From NCBI GenBank assembly GCA_937858715.1, contig CALLZY010000238.1, positions 1 through 55,026 on the forward strand: a stretch of 55,026 nt of DNA. Reading direction: 5' to 3'. Shown here one piece after another: positions 17,578 through 23,246 of this stretch. Source of the DNA: an uncultured Chitinophagaceae bacterium (GTDB lineage: Bacteria > Bacteroidota > Bacteroidia > Chitinophagales > Chitinophagaceae). Made by a program: the position numbers and the translations under genes. The notes below the pieces were generated by a model. It worked only from the letters and a program-made list of their open reading frames with translations. It was not told where the DNA came from and did not search any database. Every line of letters begins with the position of its first letter. Position 1 is the first letter of the stretch.

Positions 17578-18322
17578 TTGTATTTACCATTTTTAAAAAA
17601 AACTTGGTTAAAGCGGAGTTATCTGCTTTGCTTACTCCGAGACTATTTTTTGAACAGTCAAGCAATTTCCATAATTCTTCCATCCATCCGCTCAATTTGT
17701 TGTCAGGCCTGTGAAGATATCTTTCGCCAACTTTTGCTTTGAGCCTTATCAGCTCCCGCAAATAATCTCTTTCTTTTGCATCGATAATACTCATAAGCCC
17801 CTCTATATCCATTGGTAGTACTGACCTATGTCTTACTATCCAATGACAGGAAAGCATAGAACGGATAAGATAAAAAAACGATTTTAGCCTTACTTCTTCA
17901 TTTCCTGTTAACTCCATCCAAAATTTTTTTGCCAACGAGTAATGATGAAAGAAAACAGCAGTAGGGGAGTAGTATTCCTGTATAAGATCTTTAAAATCTT
18001 CTTTGAAATTCTTATCTGCATAGTAGGTTATGGGAGATTGAAACCTTTCTATGAGCGGCGCATTGGATTTTTTTAATAATTGCAGACTTTTTCTCAAGTC
18101 CCACCCTGTTATATCCAGATCCCCATACATATACTCAATGGTTTCTTTATGTTGTGATAAAGACAAATACCAATCCCTTTTATGCATGTATATAAACCGC
18201 ACATCATAGTCACTGTCTGGCGATGGAAAACCCCATGCTCTACTGCCTGTTTCACAGGCAAAAAGGATTTTGACGTTTTCCTTTTGAGCTAATGCTGCAA
18301 GTACATCCTTTATCTTATCCAT
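17564..18322 (-). CDS. RlaP-type nucleotidyltransferase (first copy)
   Basis: This 252-aa protein has the same fold as its neighbour: CETGSRAWGFPSPDSDYDVRFIYM at about 23-46 holds the GS and D-x-D signature. DITGWDLRKSLQLLKKSNAPLIERFQSPI and an all-helical C-terminal half follow. It is clearly diverged from the downstream copy, about 100 aa shorter, and so probably has a different substrate or end chemistry. It lies 49 nt downstream of the slipin gene on the same strand. Confidence 0.85.
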   Translation of the reverse strand: MDKIKDVLAALAQKENVKILFACETGSRAWGFPSPDSDYDVRFIYMHKRDWYLSLSQHKETIEYMYGDLDITGWDLRKSLQLLKKSNAPLIERFQSPITYYADKNFKEDFKDLIQEYYSPTAVFFHHYSLAKKFWMELTGNEEVRLKSFFYLIRSMLSCHWIVRHRSVLPMDIEGLMSIIDAKERDYLRELIRLKAKVGERYLHRPDNKLSGWMEELWKLLDCSKNSLGVSKADNSALTKFFLKMVNTNADN

Positions 18323-18371
18323 ATCCTAAAAGTATTAAACATCCGGCACCCGAATGATGCCGGATGTTATA

Positions 18372-19469
18372 TTATTTACTCACCAATATCTGCTTCAGTT
18401 GCTCCAGCAGTTGTCCGTTTCCGCCTACGCTGATGCTGCTGATTTTGTCGGCAATCTTCTCCACATATTCCATCTCTTTCAGCTTCCACAGCATGGCGTT
18501 TTCTTCCATCAGCTTTGCAGTGTTCAGCAGGCTGCGGGTGCTGGCAGTTTCTTCTCGGCGCATGATAATGTTGGCCTGTGCCTTCTTTTCGGCAACCAGC
18601 ACCTGGTTCATAATCTCCTTTACATCACCCGGCAGGATGACATCACGGATACCAAAACCATTTACGGTCACACCCAGCGCTTCGGCTTTTTCTTTTACCT
18701 GCTGCAATACAAACGGGCCAATGGCTTCTTTTTTGTCCAGCAGTTCGTCAAAGCTGTACCCTGCGATGTATTCCCGCAGTGCCAGCTGCAGTGCCACATA
18801 CAGTTGCTTATCGTATTCCTTATTTTGCACCAGCGCCTTTTCAATATCGGCCACACTATACTGTGCCCAGGCATTGATGCGCAATGCAGCTTTGTCCTTA
18901 GTCAGTATTTCCTGGCCGTTTACTTCCAGTTGCTGCTGGCGCATATCCGCTTTCGCCACATGAATGGTAATGCCGTTTTTCCACCAGTAGTACATACCCG
19001 GCTGCAGCACCTGGACAAACTTACCATCAATAAACAGCACAGCTTTTTCATAGCTCTGCACTTCGTAGCTGCGCACCCAGTTGCTTACCGGGGCTTTGGC
19101 CAGTACGGCACGGTCAATAGCTTCGTCAATATCCACTTTGCTGATGTCTGCACGGATGAAATCGTTTTTCACAACAGATTTCCAGAATGCATAGCGGCCG
19201 GCAGTGAGTACCTGCTTCAGCAAACCGTTTTCGTATTGCAACACAATCTCATTGTCCCTTACTTCAACCACCTGCAGAATATCAGCCAGTGCTTTATCCT
19301 GCAGCAGGATGTTCAGTTCAACCGGCGCCACAAACTGTTTGGTAATATCGTAAATATATACCTGCTCATTCCTCCAGAACCAGTAAGTGCCGGCCAGCAA
19401 CATTTTTTTGTACGCTCCGTTTTTGAACACCAGGGCAACCTGCCAGGCGTTTACTTTTACTTTTTTCAT
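18372..19469 (-). CDS. SPFH-domain (slipin-like) protein of the RNA-repair operon
   Basis: This 365-aa protein starts at the ATG at 19469 (MKKVKVNAWQVALVFKNG). A GTG at 19490 is an alternative start. The central and C-terminal parts fit an SPFH/band-7 domain: LTKDKAALRINAWAQYSVADIEKALV, LQLALREYIAGYSFDELLDKKE, GVTVNGFGIRDVILPGDVKEIMNQVL, then a helical RREETASTRSLLNTAKLMEEN tail. Unlike typical slipins it has no N-terminal membrane helix. Instead, three short repeats of the form vL-x-(A/P)G-x-Y-x-(F/W)W (LLAGTYWFW, LTAGRYAFW, LQPGMYYWW) precede the SPFH domain. It may form a cytosolic scaffold for repair enzymes; that is inference. Confidence 0.83.
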   Translation of the reverse strand: MKKVKVNAWQVALVFKNGAYKKMLLAGTYWFWRNEQVYIYDITKQFVAPVELNILLQDKALADILQVVEVRDNEIVLQYENGLLKQVLTAGRYAFWKSVVKNDFIRADISKVDIDEAIDRAVLAKAPVSNWVRSYEVQSYEKAVLFIDGKFVQVLQPGMYYWWKNGITIHVAKADMRQQQLEVNGQEILTKDKAALRINAWAQYSVADIEKALVQNKEYDKQLYVALQLALREYIAGYSFDELLDKKEAIGPFVLQQVKEKAEALGVTVNGFGIRDVILPGDVKEIMNQVLVAEKKAQANIIMRREETASTRSLLNTAKLMEENAMLWKLKEMEYVEKIADKISSISVGGNGQLLEQLKQILVSK

Positions 19470-19678
19470 TGTTGTTTTGTTTTGTGCCACTAATGGACTA
19501 ATTACACAAATTGATTTGAGCTTCGCTCAAATTTTTGTTTGGCCACAGATGAACACTGCTTAACACAGATTTATTCTCGTAAATCATGTTACTGTTGCCT
19601 GTTTTTAATAAAGTCAGTGCTATTTGCCACCGTGCAAATACGGAACATGAGTATAATAATGTGTGTCAAAACAGTTCT

Positions 19679-19721
19679 GCATTACCTCGTTTACTGTACC
19701 AGTACAATAAACTATTAATGC
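19679..19721 (-). repeat. Nested inverted repeat (two-stem RNA element)
   Basis: On the minus strand, GCATTA and TAATGC enclose a long hairpin in which GTTTATTGTAC pairs with GTACAGTAAAC over 11 bp with a 2-nt loop. The order resembles an acceptor stem enclosing one arm. It lies between the slipin gene and the permuted tRNA-like elements. Confidence 0.5.
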
Positions 19722-19891
19722 GGAAGTGAAATGATATTCACTATTGTTCGTCCTGTTTCAGGTAGTTGCCTGGTTGCGACCTCACCTCCAGATCTCCTCT
19801 CCGATGGAGAGGGCAGAGAAAGGTCGCCAGCAAATAACCCTGACTTTAATTCCTTCACCATTTTCAGAAGCGGTGTACTTCTTACGAATCG

Positions 19892-19962
19892 AAGCATCTT
19901 CAGTGCTTTGCGTTTACCATTTCCGCCATACTTCACCAAGAAGCAGCAGGAATCGAACCTGC
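19892..19962 (-). pseudogene. tRNA-like element in permuted order (class-II-type D arm)
   Basis: Read on the minus strand it begins with a perfect T-arm (GCAGG TTCGATT CCTGC) and the 3' acceptor strand TGCTTCT. A 3-nt TGG and a complementary 5' acceptor strand TGAAGTA (6 of 7 pairs) come next. Then follow TG, a Leu-like D arm (GCGGAAATGGTAAACGC) and a perfect anticodon arm AAGCA-CTGAAGA-TGCTT (nominal anticodon GAA). The 3' half thus precedes the 5' half. Confidence 0.4.
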
Positions 19963-20037
19963 AATTAAAGGCTGTGCTCTAACTAACTGAGCTATCACAT
20001 AAAAATGTGAATGGGGGTTGCACCCATGACACCAGCG
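19963..20037 (-). pseudogene. tRNA-like element in permuted order
   Basis: On the minus strand the 3' half comes first: anticodon-stem strand GCTG, variable GTGTC, T-arm ATGGG-TGCAACC-CCCAT and acceptor strand TCACAT. After a 4-nt TTTT comes the 5' half: acceptor strand ATGTGA (6 bp), TA, a D arm GCTC-AGTTAGTTA-GAGC, A26 and CAGC, which pairs with the GCTG of the 3' half. There is no normal-order acceptor partner for either half. Confidence 0.4.
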
Positions 20038-20086
20038 TTTGGTGATATATGTGCCATTGCAATAACAGCATACAGATAGCTACTGC

Positions 20087-20138
20087 GTCTGCACTGCCAT
20101 GTTCCTTGAAACATGTACCTGGTTTATTACCAACAGAC
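20087..20138 (-). other. Compact two-hairpin tRNA-like RNA element
   Basis: On the minus strand GTCTG and CAGAC close a 52-nt structure. It contains hairpin TTGGT-AATAA-ACCAG and hairpin CATGTT-TCAAGG-AACATG, whose loop resembles a T-loop (TTCAAGG). It may be a shrunken relative of the array elements. Confidence 0.35.
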
Positions 20139-20245
20139 ATATACCTTCTTTAATTGATGTAGTTACATCAATAAAATCTTAAAGAACTTTTATTCATTTG
20201 GACTCCTAAAGCCCTCCTCCGGAGGAGGGGTTTGAGGAGCCCAGC

Positions 20246-21337
20246 TTAATTCATCATCGTTTCGGGCAGGCGAAAACCAATTACTTCTGTTTGCTTTACC
20301 ACTTCTTTCTTTTCCCCCGGATTGGCAATTTCGGCAATCGTCATCGGTTCTTTTATTATGGCATTGTGTCCAAAATGCCTGCTGAGCCGTTGTGCCTTTT
20401 CCACTGACAGTTTTCCGAATTCATAACGGGCAATCAACCGGCCTTGTCTTAACAGGGCATTGTCCACCGATGTAAGCGTACTGTTAAACGTACAGATCAA
20501 CTGCACATTCAGAAAATCGGCCAGCAAACCGTCTGAAATATTCAGCAGGTTACTAACTGATGAGCTGCTGTTGTGCTTTCTGTCCATGATTATGTTTTCC
20601 GCATCCTCAATAATCAAGACTGAACCAGGATTGTCAATGAGCAAATCCATCAGTTCAGGGTTCATTATTTCGCCAGCCGTTGCCGGAGACACCAGTAATA
20701 CCTTTTTCTTTAAACGCCCAATCAGGTATCGCAAATAGGTGGTTTTGCCTGTTCCGGGTAATCCATGGAGCAATACAATGCCCTTATCATTTTTTTTCGT
20801 CAGCCTTGCCTGAATTATCCTGTCCACTTCTTTAAAATCATCCTCGTAAAACAAATCAAGATTAAGTTTTGACTTTCTTATTTCCATGCTTTTCAATTCG
20901 AGACCGTAAGTATCCTTTGATATCAGGTTTATTTCAAACTTCTTTTTCTTTTCCCTTCGCTTAAAACGGCTCGCCTCTTTTACAAGTGTGTTTGCCATTT
21001 CATAATCCTGATGTGTATGCAGTATCTCGCAGTAATCTCCCCCCAGTTCTACAAGACAGTTTTCCTGCAACAGGATTATTGTTGTGCTATACTGGGTTGT
21101 TCTTTTCTTCCTGTTATACATCGAATTTTGAAATATCCCTGTTATTGCGTCTTTGTATTCCGTTCGGATATGCTTCAGCACCTTTTCGGTGTTCACCTGG
21201 CTAACCCAGGTTATACAGGGTACCTGCTGATAGGTATACATATAGTAAGCCTTTGCATCCAGGAAACTGTTCTCAAAAATGCTGTTGGCGTCCATTATTT
21301 TTTGTTGCTTTTCCATATTATTCTTTTTAAACTGCAT
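20246..21337 (-). CDS. AAA+ ATPase of the RNA-repair operon
   Basis: The protein has 363 aa from the ATG at 21337. A TTG at 21361 or an ATG at 21316 are other possible starts. The N-terminal 165 residues are of unknown type (with SFLDAKAYYMYTYQQVPCITWVSQVN). An AAA module follows: Walker A HGLPGTGKTTYLRYLI, Walker B SVLIIEDAEN, sensor-1 LICTFNST and an arginine-finger-like LLRQGRLIARYEFGKLS. The last blocks resemble BCS1/CDC48-type AAA domains. It probably remodels an RNP or protein partner. The gene sits between the YkuK-like gene and the slipin gene, with 117 nt to the former. Confidence 0.83.
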   Translation of the reverse strand: MQFKKNNMEKQQKIMDANSIFENSFLDAKAYYMYTYQQVPCITWVSQVNTEKVLKHIRTEYKDAITGIFQNSMYNRKKRTTQYSTTIILLQENCLVELGGDYCEILHTHQDYEMANTLVKEASRFKRREKKKKFEINLISKDTYGLELKSMEIRKSKLNLDLFYEDDFKEVDRIIQARLTKKNDKGIVLLHGLPGTGKTTYLRYLIGRLKKKVLLVSPATAGEIMNPELMDLLIDNPGSVLIIEDAENIIMDRKHNSSSSVSNLLNISDGLLADFLNVQLICTFNSTLTSVDNALLRQGRLIARYEFGKLSVEKAQRLSRHFGHNAIIKEPMTIAEIANPGEKKEVVKQTEVIGFRLPETMMN

Positions 21338-21478
21338 GATTGTTTTAACCTCATCAATCAACAGTATTTCAATACAAGTTTCATAATTGTCCTTTGTTAA
21401 GCAGAACCAGTGACAGAGAAGATTAACAGCTTATTTCGGTTCAATCCATTCAACCTTCCTCAACACCAGTTCTGATAT

Positions 21479-21964
21479 TTACTGCACCACTTTATTAGCG
21501 CAACTGGAACTGGCAAATGCTTCAGGCTTGGCCCTGAAGGCAAAGCCCATCCCGGTTATATAACCCATGGCTTCTTTCAACGCATCGTTGCTTTTAAAGC
21601 CGGGATTGGTGTTGATGTCGGCATGCACTTCCATGTCCACACCATAACGGCTGAAAATATTGCACAGGTTATAAGCCACTTCTATGCTTTTTCCAACTTC
21701 AGTAAGCATCCTTTCTTTAATACTCATCCGCTGCCGGGTTGTTTCATTGTGTATGTACATAAAACCTCCTTTCCCTTTACGGATGAATACAATTACTGTT
21801 GCAAATTCTGTTTCCCTGCCTTTTACCTGGCTGTCGGTACCAATGCACACTTTCAACTCATGACCAGCTTCTCTCTCCTGCATCAGTACACGGCTAACTT
21901 CTTCAGCAATAGGCACAGTAACCCTCTGTCCGTTTAATTTCCTCCATTGTTTTACCTGTTCCAT
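21479..21964 (-). CDS. YkuK-type RNase H-fold protein (DUF458)
   Basis: This 161-aa protein has the RNase H-like pattern VCIGTDSQVKGRETEFATVIVFIRKGKGGFMYIHNE. The first acidic residue is in GTDSQ, a later Glu is in RMLTEVGKSIEV, and VHADINTNPGFKSNDALKEAMGYI supplies further acidic residues. That matches the YkuK family, predicted to be a nuclease. Its start codon is only 30 nt from the 3' end of the last tRNA-like element, so the array and the protein genes appear to share one transcript. It could trim the tRNA-like RNAs or damaged tRNAs. Confidence 0.83.
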   Translation of the reverse strand: MEQVKQWRKLNGQRVTVPIAEEVSRVLMQEREAGHELKVCIGTDSQVKGRETEFATVIVFIRKGKGGFMYIHNETTRQRMSIKERMLTEVGKSIEVAYNLCNIFSRYGVDMEVHADINTNPGFKSNDALKEAMGYITGMGFAFRAKPEAFASSSCANKVVQ

Positions 21965-21993
21965 TGTTTTCCCATTATGGTATTTTACTTAAG

Positions 21994-22066
21994 TGGTGCC
22001 CCGTGGAATTGAACCACGATATCCGGGATTTCACTCCGGTGCATATATCCATTCTGCCAAAGCACC
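21994..22066 (-). tRNA. tRNA-like, anticodon GAA (Phe)
   Basis: Acceptor GGTGCTT/GGGCACC (7 bp, two G-U pairs), discriminator A, D arm GCA/TGC with GG in the loop, and anticodon loop GTGAAAT. The anticodon stem has an A-C mismatch at 31:39. T-arm is CGTGG-TTCAATT-CCACG. No CCA is encoded. It is the last array member, 30 nt before the YkuK-like ATG. Confidence 0.75.
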
Positions 22067-22138
22067 AGTTATGCCTGTTTCAAATACTGGCTGATTATAC
22101 TTTACTCATTGCCGAATTATATTTGATGCTAAACATGG
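22067..22138 (-). other. 72-nt gap in the tRNA-like array, possible eroded member
   Basis: The gap has exactly tRNA length. The only clear relic is a hairpin GCC-A-GT-ATTTGAA-AC-A-GGC. Read on the plus strand it carries a TTCAAAT T-loop. I cannot build a full cloverleaf. Confidence 0.3.
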
Positions 22139-22209
22139 CGGAAACAGAATGAGTCGAACATTCACCTGATGGTTAACAACCAGCTGTTCTGCCATTGAAC
22201 TATGTTTCC
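22139..22209 (-). tRNA. tRNA-like, anticodon GTT (Asn)
   Basis: Acceptor GGAAACA/TGTTTCC is perfect, discriminator G. D arm GTTC-AATGGCA-GAAC, anticodon loop TTGTTAA and T-arm GAATG-TTCGACT-CATTC are present. The anticodon stem has one C-U mismatch (28:42). It is 71 nt long with a very short D loop. Confidence 0.8.
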
Positions 22210-22213
22210 TTTG

Positions 22214-22288
22214 TTGGCCCGCAGGGATTCGAACCCCGAACTCCCGGTGTAAAAGACCGGTACTCTTATCCAATTGAGTTACGAACCA
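22214..22288 (-). tRNA. tRNA-like, anticodon TTT (Lys)
   Basis: Acceptor TGGTTCG/CGGGCCA has 7 bp including two G-U pairs; discriminator A. D arm ACTC/GAGT, anticodon arm CCGGT-CTTTTAC-ACCGG and T-arm CGGGG-TTCGAAT-CCCTG are well formed. It is among the most canonical members, and Lys(UUU) is the target of PrrC-type anticodon nucleases. Confidence 0.82.
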
Positions 22289-22293
22289 ATATG

Positions 22294-22365
22294 TGATGAC
22301 TGCCGGACTTGAACCAGCAACTTCTATCGTATCAGGATAGCACTCTTCCATTGAGTTAAGTCATC
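22294..22365 (-). tRNA. tRNA-like, anticodon GAT (Ile)
   Basis: Acceptor GATGACT/AGTCATC is perfect, discriminator A. D arm ACTC-AATGGAA-GAGT has a short loop. Anticodon arm CTATC-CTGATAC-GATAG and T-arm GCTGG-TTCAAGT-CCGGC follow. All stems are intact. Confidence 0.82.
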
Positions 22366-22408
22366 ATCAGTTGCCGCTGTGAGATTTTTCACATAAATAT
22401 TTATTTTT

Positions 22409-22494
22409 TGTGTTTATGAATTTCGCTTCGCTACATTTCGAATCAACATCTGCAGCTTATAAGACTTCCGGGTTAACCGTTACTCTAAACCACA
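22409..22494 (-). pseudogene. Degenerate tRNA-like element, nominal anticodon TAT
   Basis: Acceptor TGTGGTT pairs with AAACACA (6 of 7), and a weak D arm with GG is present. The anticodon stem GAAGT/GCTGC (4 of 5) encloses loop CTTATAA. The T-stem is not formed around TTCGAAA, and about 19 extra nt (GTAGCGAAGCG...) separate the T-loop from the 3' acceptor strand. Confidence 0.45.
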
Positions 22495-22499
22495 TTTAG

Positions 22500-22572
22500 T
22501 AAGCCTGGTGAGATTTGAACTCACACTAAATAGTTTCTAAGACTATTGCCTCTCCCGTTGGGCTACAGGCTT
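22500..22572 (-). tRNA. tRNA-like, anticodon TAG (Leu) on a class I body
   Basis: Acceptor AAGCCTG/CAGGCTT is perfect, discriminator A. D arm GCC/GGC, anticodon arm ATAGT-CTTAGAA-ACTAT and T-arm GTGAG-TTCAAAT-CTCAC are intact. The variable loop is only 5 nt (TTAGT), although bacterial tRNA-Leu normally has a long variable arm. Confidence 0.78.
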
Positions 22573-22586
22573 TTTTTATTTCCCCG

Positions 22587-22659
22587 TCGGCCTGAACAGA
22601 TTCGAACAGCTAACCTTGAACGTATTAGGTTTCCGCTCTTACCGTTGAGCTACAGGCCG
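22587..22659 (-). tRNA. tRNA-like, nominal anticodon AAT
   Basis: Acceptor CGGCCTG/CAGGCCG and D arm GCTC-AACGGTAA-GAGC are perfect. The anticodon stem (GAAAC/GTTCA) keeps only three pairs around loop CTAATAC. The T-stem (AGCTG/CTGTT) has a mismatch and a G-U pair around TTCGAAT. An AAT anticodon is not expected in bacterial tRNA-Ile. Confidence 0.65.
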
Positions 22660-22664
22660 GGTTG

Positions 22665-22738
22665 ATGACTCAAAGAGATTCGAACTCTTATCTCCTCATT
22701 CGTAGTGAGGTGTTCTTATTCCGTTGAACTATGAATCA
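22665..22738 (-). tRNA. tRNA-like, anticodon ACG (Arg)
   Basis: Acceptor TGATTCA/TGAGTCA (one G-U), D arm GTTC-AACGGAATAA-GAAC, anticodon arm CCTCA-CTACGAA-TGAGG and T-arm AAGAG-TTCGAAT-CTCTT are all intact. The discriminator is T, unusual for Arg. tRNA-Arg(ACG) is the target of colicin-D-type nucleases. Confidence 0.8.
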
Positions 22739-22742
22739 ATAT

Positions 22743-22836
22743 GTACGACCTTCAGAATTGAACTGAATACACTCATCTGCGATTTACCTTTCAGAAAGAA
22801 AGGGAGATGATTATGTTGCCATTACACCAGGTCGTA
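22743..22836 (-). tRNA. tRNA-like with expanded anticodon arm (TTC, Glu-like)
   Basis: Acceptor TACGACC/GGTCGTA is perfect; D arm GTGT/ACAT and T-arm TTCAG-TTCAATT-CTGAA are intact. Where the anticodon arm should be, a 6-bp stem TCATCT/AGATGA encloses a 26-nt loop. That loop holds a second hairpin CCTTT-CTTTCTG-AAAGG, whose 7-nt loop would carry TTC. Total length is 94 nt. Confidence 0.65.
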
Positions 22837-22847
22837 TTTCGTTTACT

Positions 22848-22920
22848 GGTTGACTCCGGGACTCGAACCCTGTTCTTCCGTTGCACAGACGGATGCTTTA
22901 CCAAATAAGCTAAAGCCAAC
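22848..22920 (-). tRNA. tRNA-like, anticodon GTG (His)
   Basis: Acceptor GTTGGCT/AGTCAAC (one G-U), discriminator C as in bacterial tRNA-His. D stem GCTT/AAGC, anticodon arm TCCGT-CTGTGCA-ACGGA and T-arm CAGGG-TTCGAGT-CCCGG (one A-G mismatch) follow. The linker before the D stem has an extra base, position 37 is C, and no G-1 is apparent. Confidence 0.75.
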
Positions 22921-22926
22921 ATTCAG

Positions 22927-22998
22927 ATGCCAGACTCAGGTTCGAACTGAGAACATCACAGTCAAAGTGTGATATGTTAACCATTACACTATCCGGCA
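22927..22998 (-). tRNA. tRNA-like, anticodon TTG (Gln)
   Basis: Acceptor TGCCGGA/TCTGGCA, D arm GTGT-AATGGTTA-ACAT, anticodon arm TCACA-CTTTGAC-TGTGA and T-arm CTCAG-TTCGAAC-CTGAG are complete. The discriminator is T rather than the usual G of tRNA-Gln. Confidence 0.82.
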
Positions 22999-23004
22999 AT
23001 TAAG

Positions 23005-23076
23005 CGGTTCGTATGAGAATCGAACTCATAGCCTCTGATAGACAATCAGAAATGTTAGCCATTACACTAACGAACC
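23005..23076 (-). tRNA. tRNA-like, anticodon GTC (Asp)
   Basis: Acceptor GGTTCGT/ACGAACC is perfect, with discriminator G as in tRNA-Asp. D arm GTGT-AATGGCTA-ACAT, anticodon arm TCTGA-TTGTCTA-TCAGA and T-arm ATGAG-TTCGATT-CTCAT are present. Position 37 is T instead of a purine. Otherwise it is canonical. Confidence 0.82.
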
Positions 23077-23082
23077 TTTTTG

Positions 23083-23168
23083 TGGACCACAAGTCCCGAT
23101 AGCTATCGGAAGACCCCTTCACTACAGCATTGCAAATGCTATTCGCCTGGCTTGGAACATGGCAGCCC
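23083..23168 (-). tRNA. tRNA-like, anticodon TGC (Ala), T-loop expanded
   Basis: Acceptor GGGCTGC/GTGGTCC pairs fully with wobbles and includes G3-T70, the alanine identity pair, and A73. The anticodon arm TAGCA-TTTGCAA-TGCTG is Ala-like. The T-stem GGGTC/GACTT encloses a 16-nt loop containing the dispersed palindrome CCGATAGCTATCGG instead of a 7-nt T-loop. Confidence 0.6.
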
Positions 23169-23173
23169 AATTG

Positions 23174-23246
23174 TATAGCAGACAGGATTCGAACCTGTAA
23201 CCTCTTCATTCCAGGTGAAGTATCCAACCAATTGGAATGCTGCTAT
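23174..23246 (-). tRNA. tRNA-like, anticodon TGG (Pro)
   Basis: This is the first array member in the transcription direction. Acceptor ATAGCAG/CTGCTAT is perfect, discriminator A. Anticodon arm CTTCA-CCTGGAA-TGAAG and T-arm ACAGG-TTCGAAT-CCTGT are intact. Position 33 is C, where U33 is almost universal, and the D stem is weak. Confidence 0.75.

Larger units (their letters stand above)
19470..20245. other. Intergenic region with degenerate tRNA-like elements
   Basis: No protein gene is apparent over 776 nt. From the slipin end it holds a TTTGAGC/GCTCAAA hairpin (19515-19531) and a nested two-stem inverted repeat (19679-19721). A dispersed CTCTCC-GAT-GGAGAG hairpin lies near 19795-19809. Two tRNA-like elements in apparently permuted order (19892-20037) and a compact two-hairpin element (20087-20138) follow. 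The CCTCCTCCGGAGGAGG palindrome lies near 20213-20228, next to the AAA gene stop. Confidence 0.7.

Noticed and set aside
18354-19493. 379-aa open frame on the plus strand
   Set aside because: It lies exactly antisense to the slipin-like gene, is rich in His/Gln/Phe as expected of a shadow frame, and has no recognisable domain.
19715-19982. Overlapping short ORFs (74-83 aa) downstream of the AAA gene
   Set aside because: They cover tRNA-like elements and a dispersed hairpin and are not supported by start sites.
22106-22351. 81-aa ORF inside the tRNA-like array
   Set aside because: It spans three tRNA-like elements whose structure explains the sequence, so it is not a protein gene.
21994-23246. 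Phage- or plasmid-type tRNA cluster
   Set aside because: No phage structural, integrase or replication genes are present. The cluster is directly followed by RNA-repair genes on the same strand, and many elements are degenerate.
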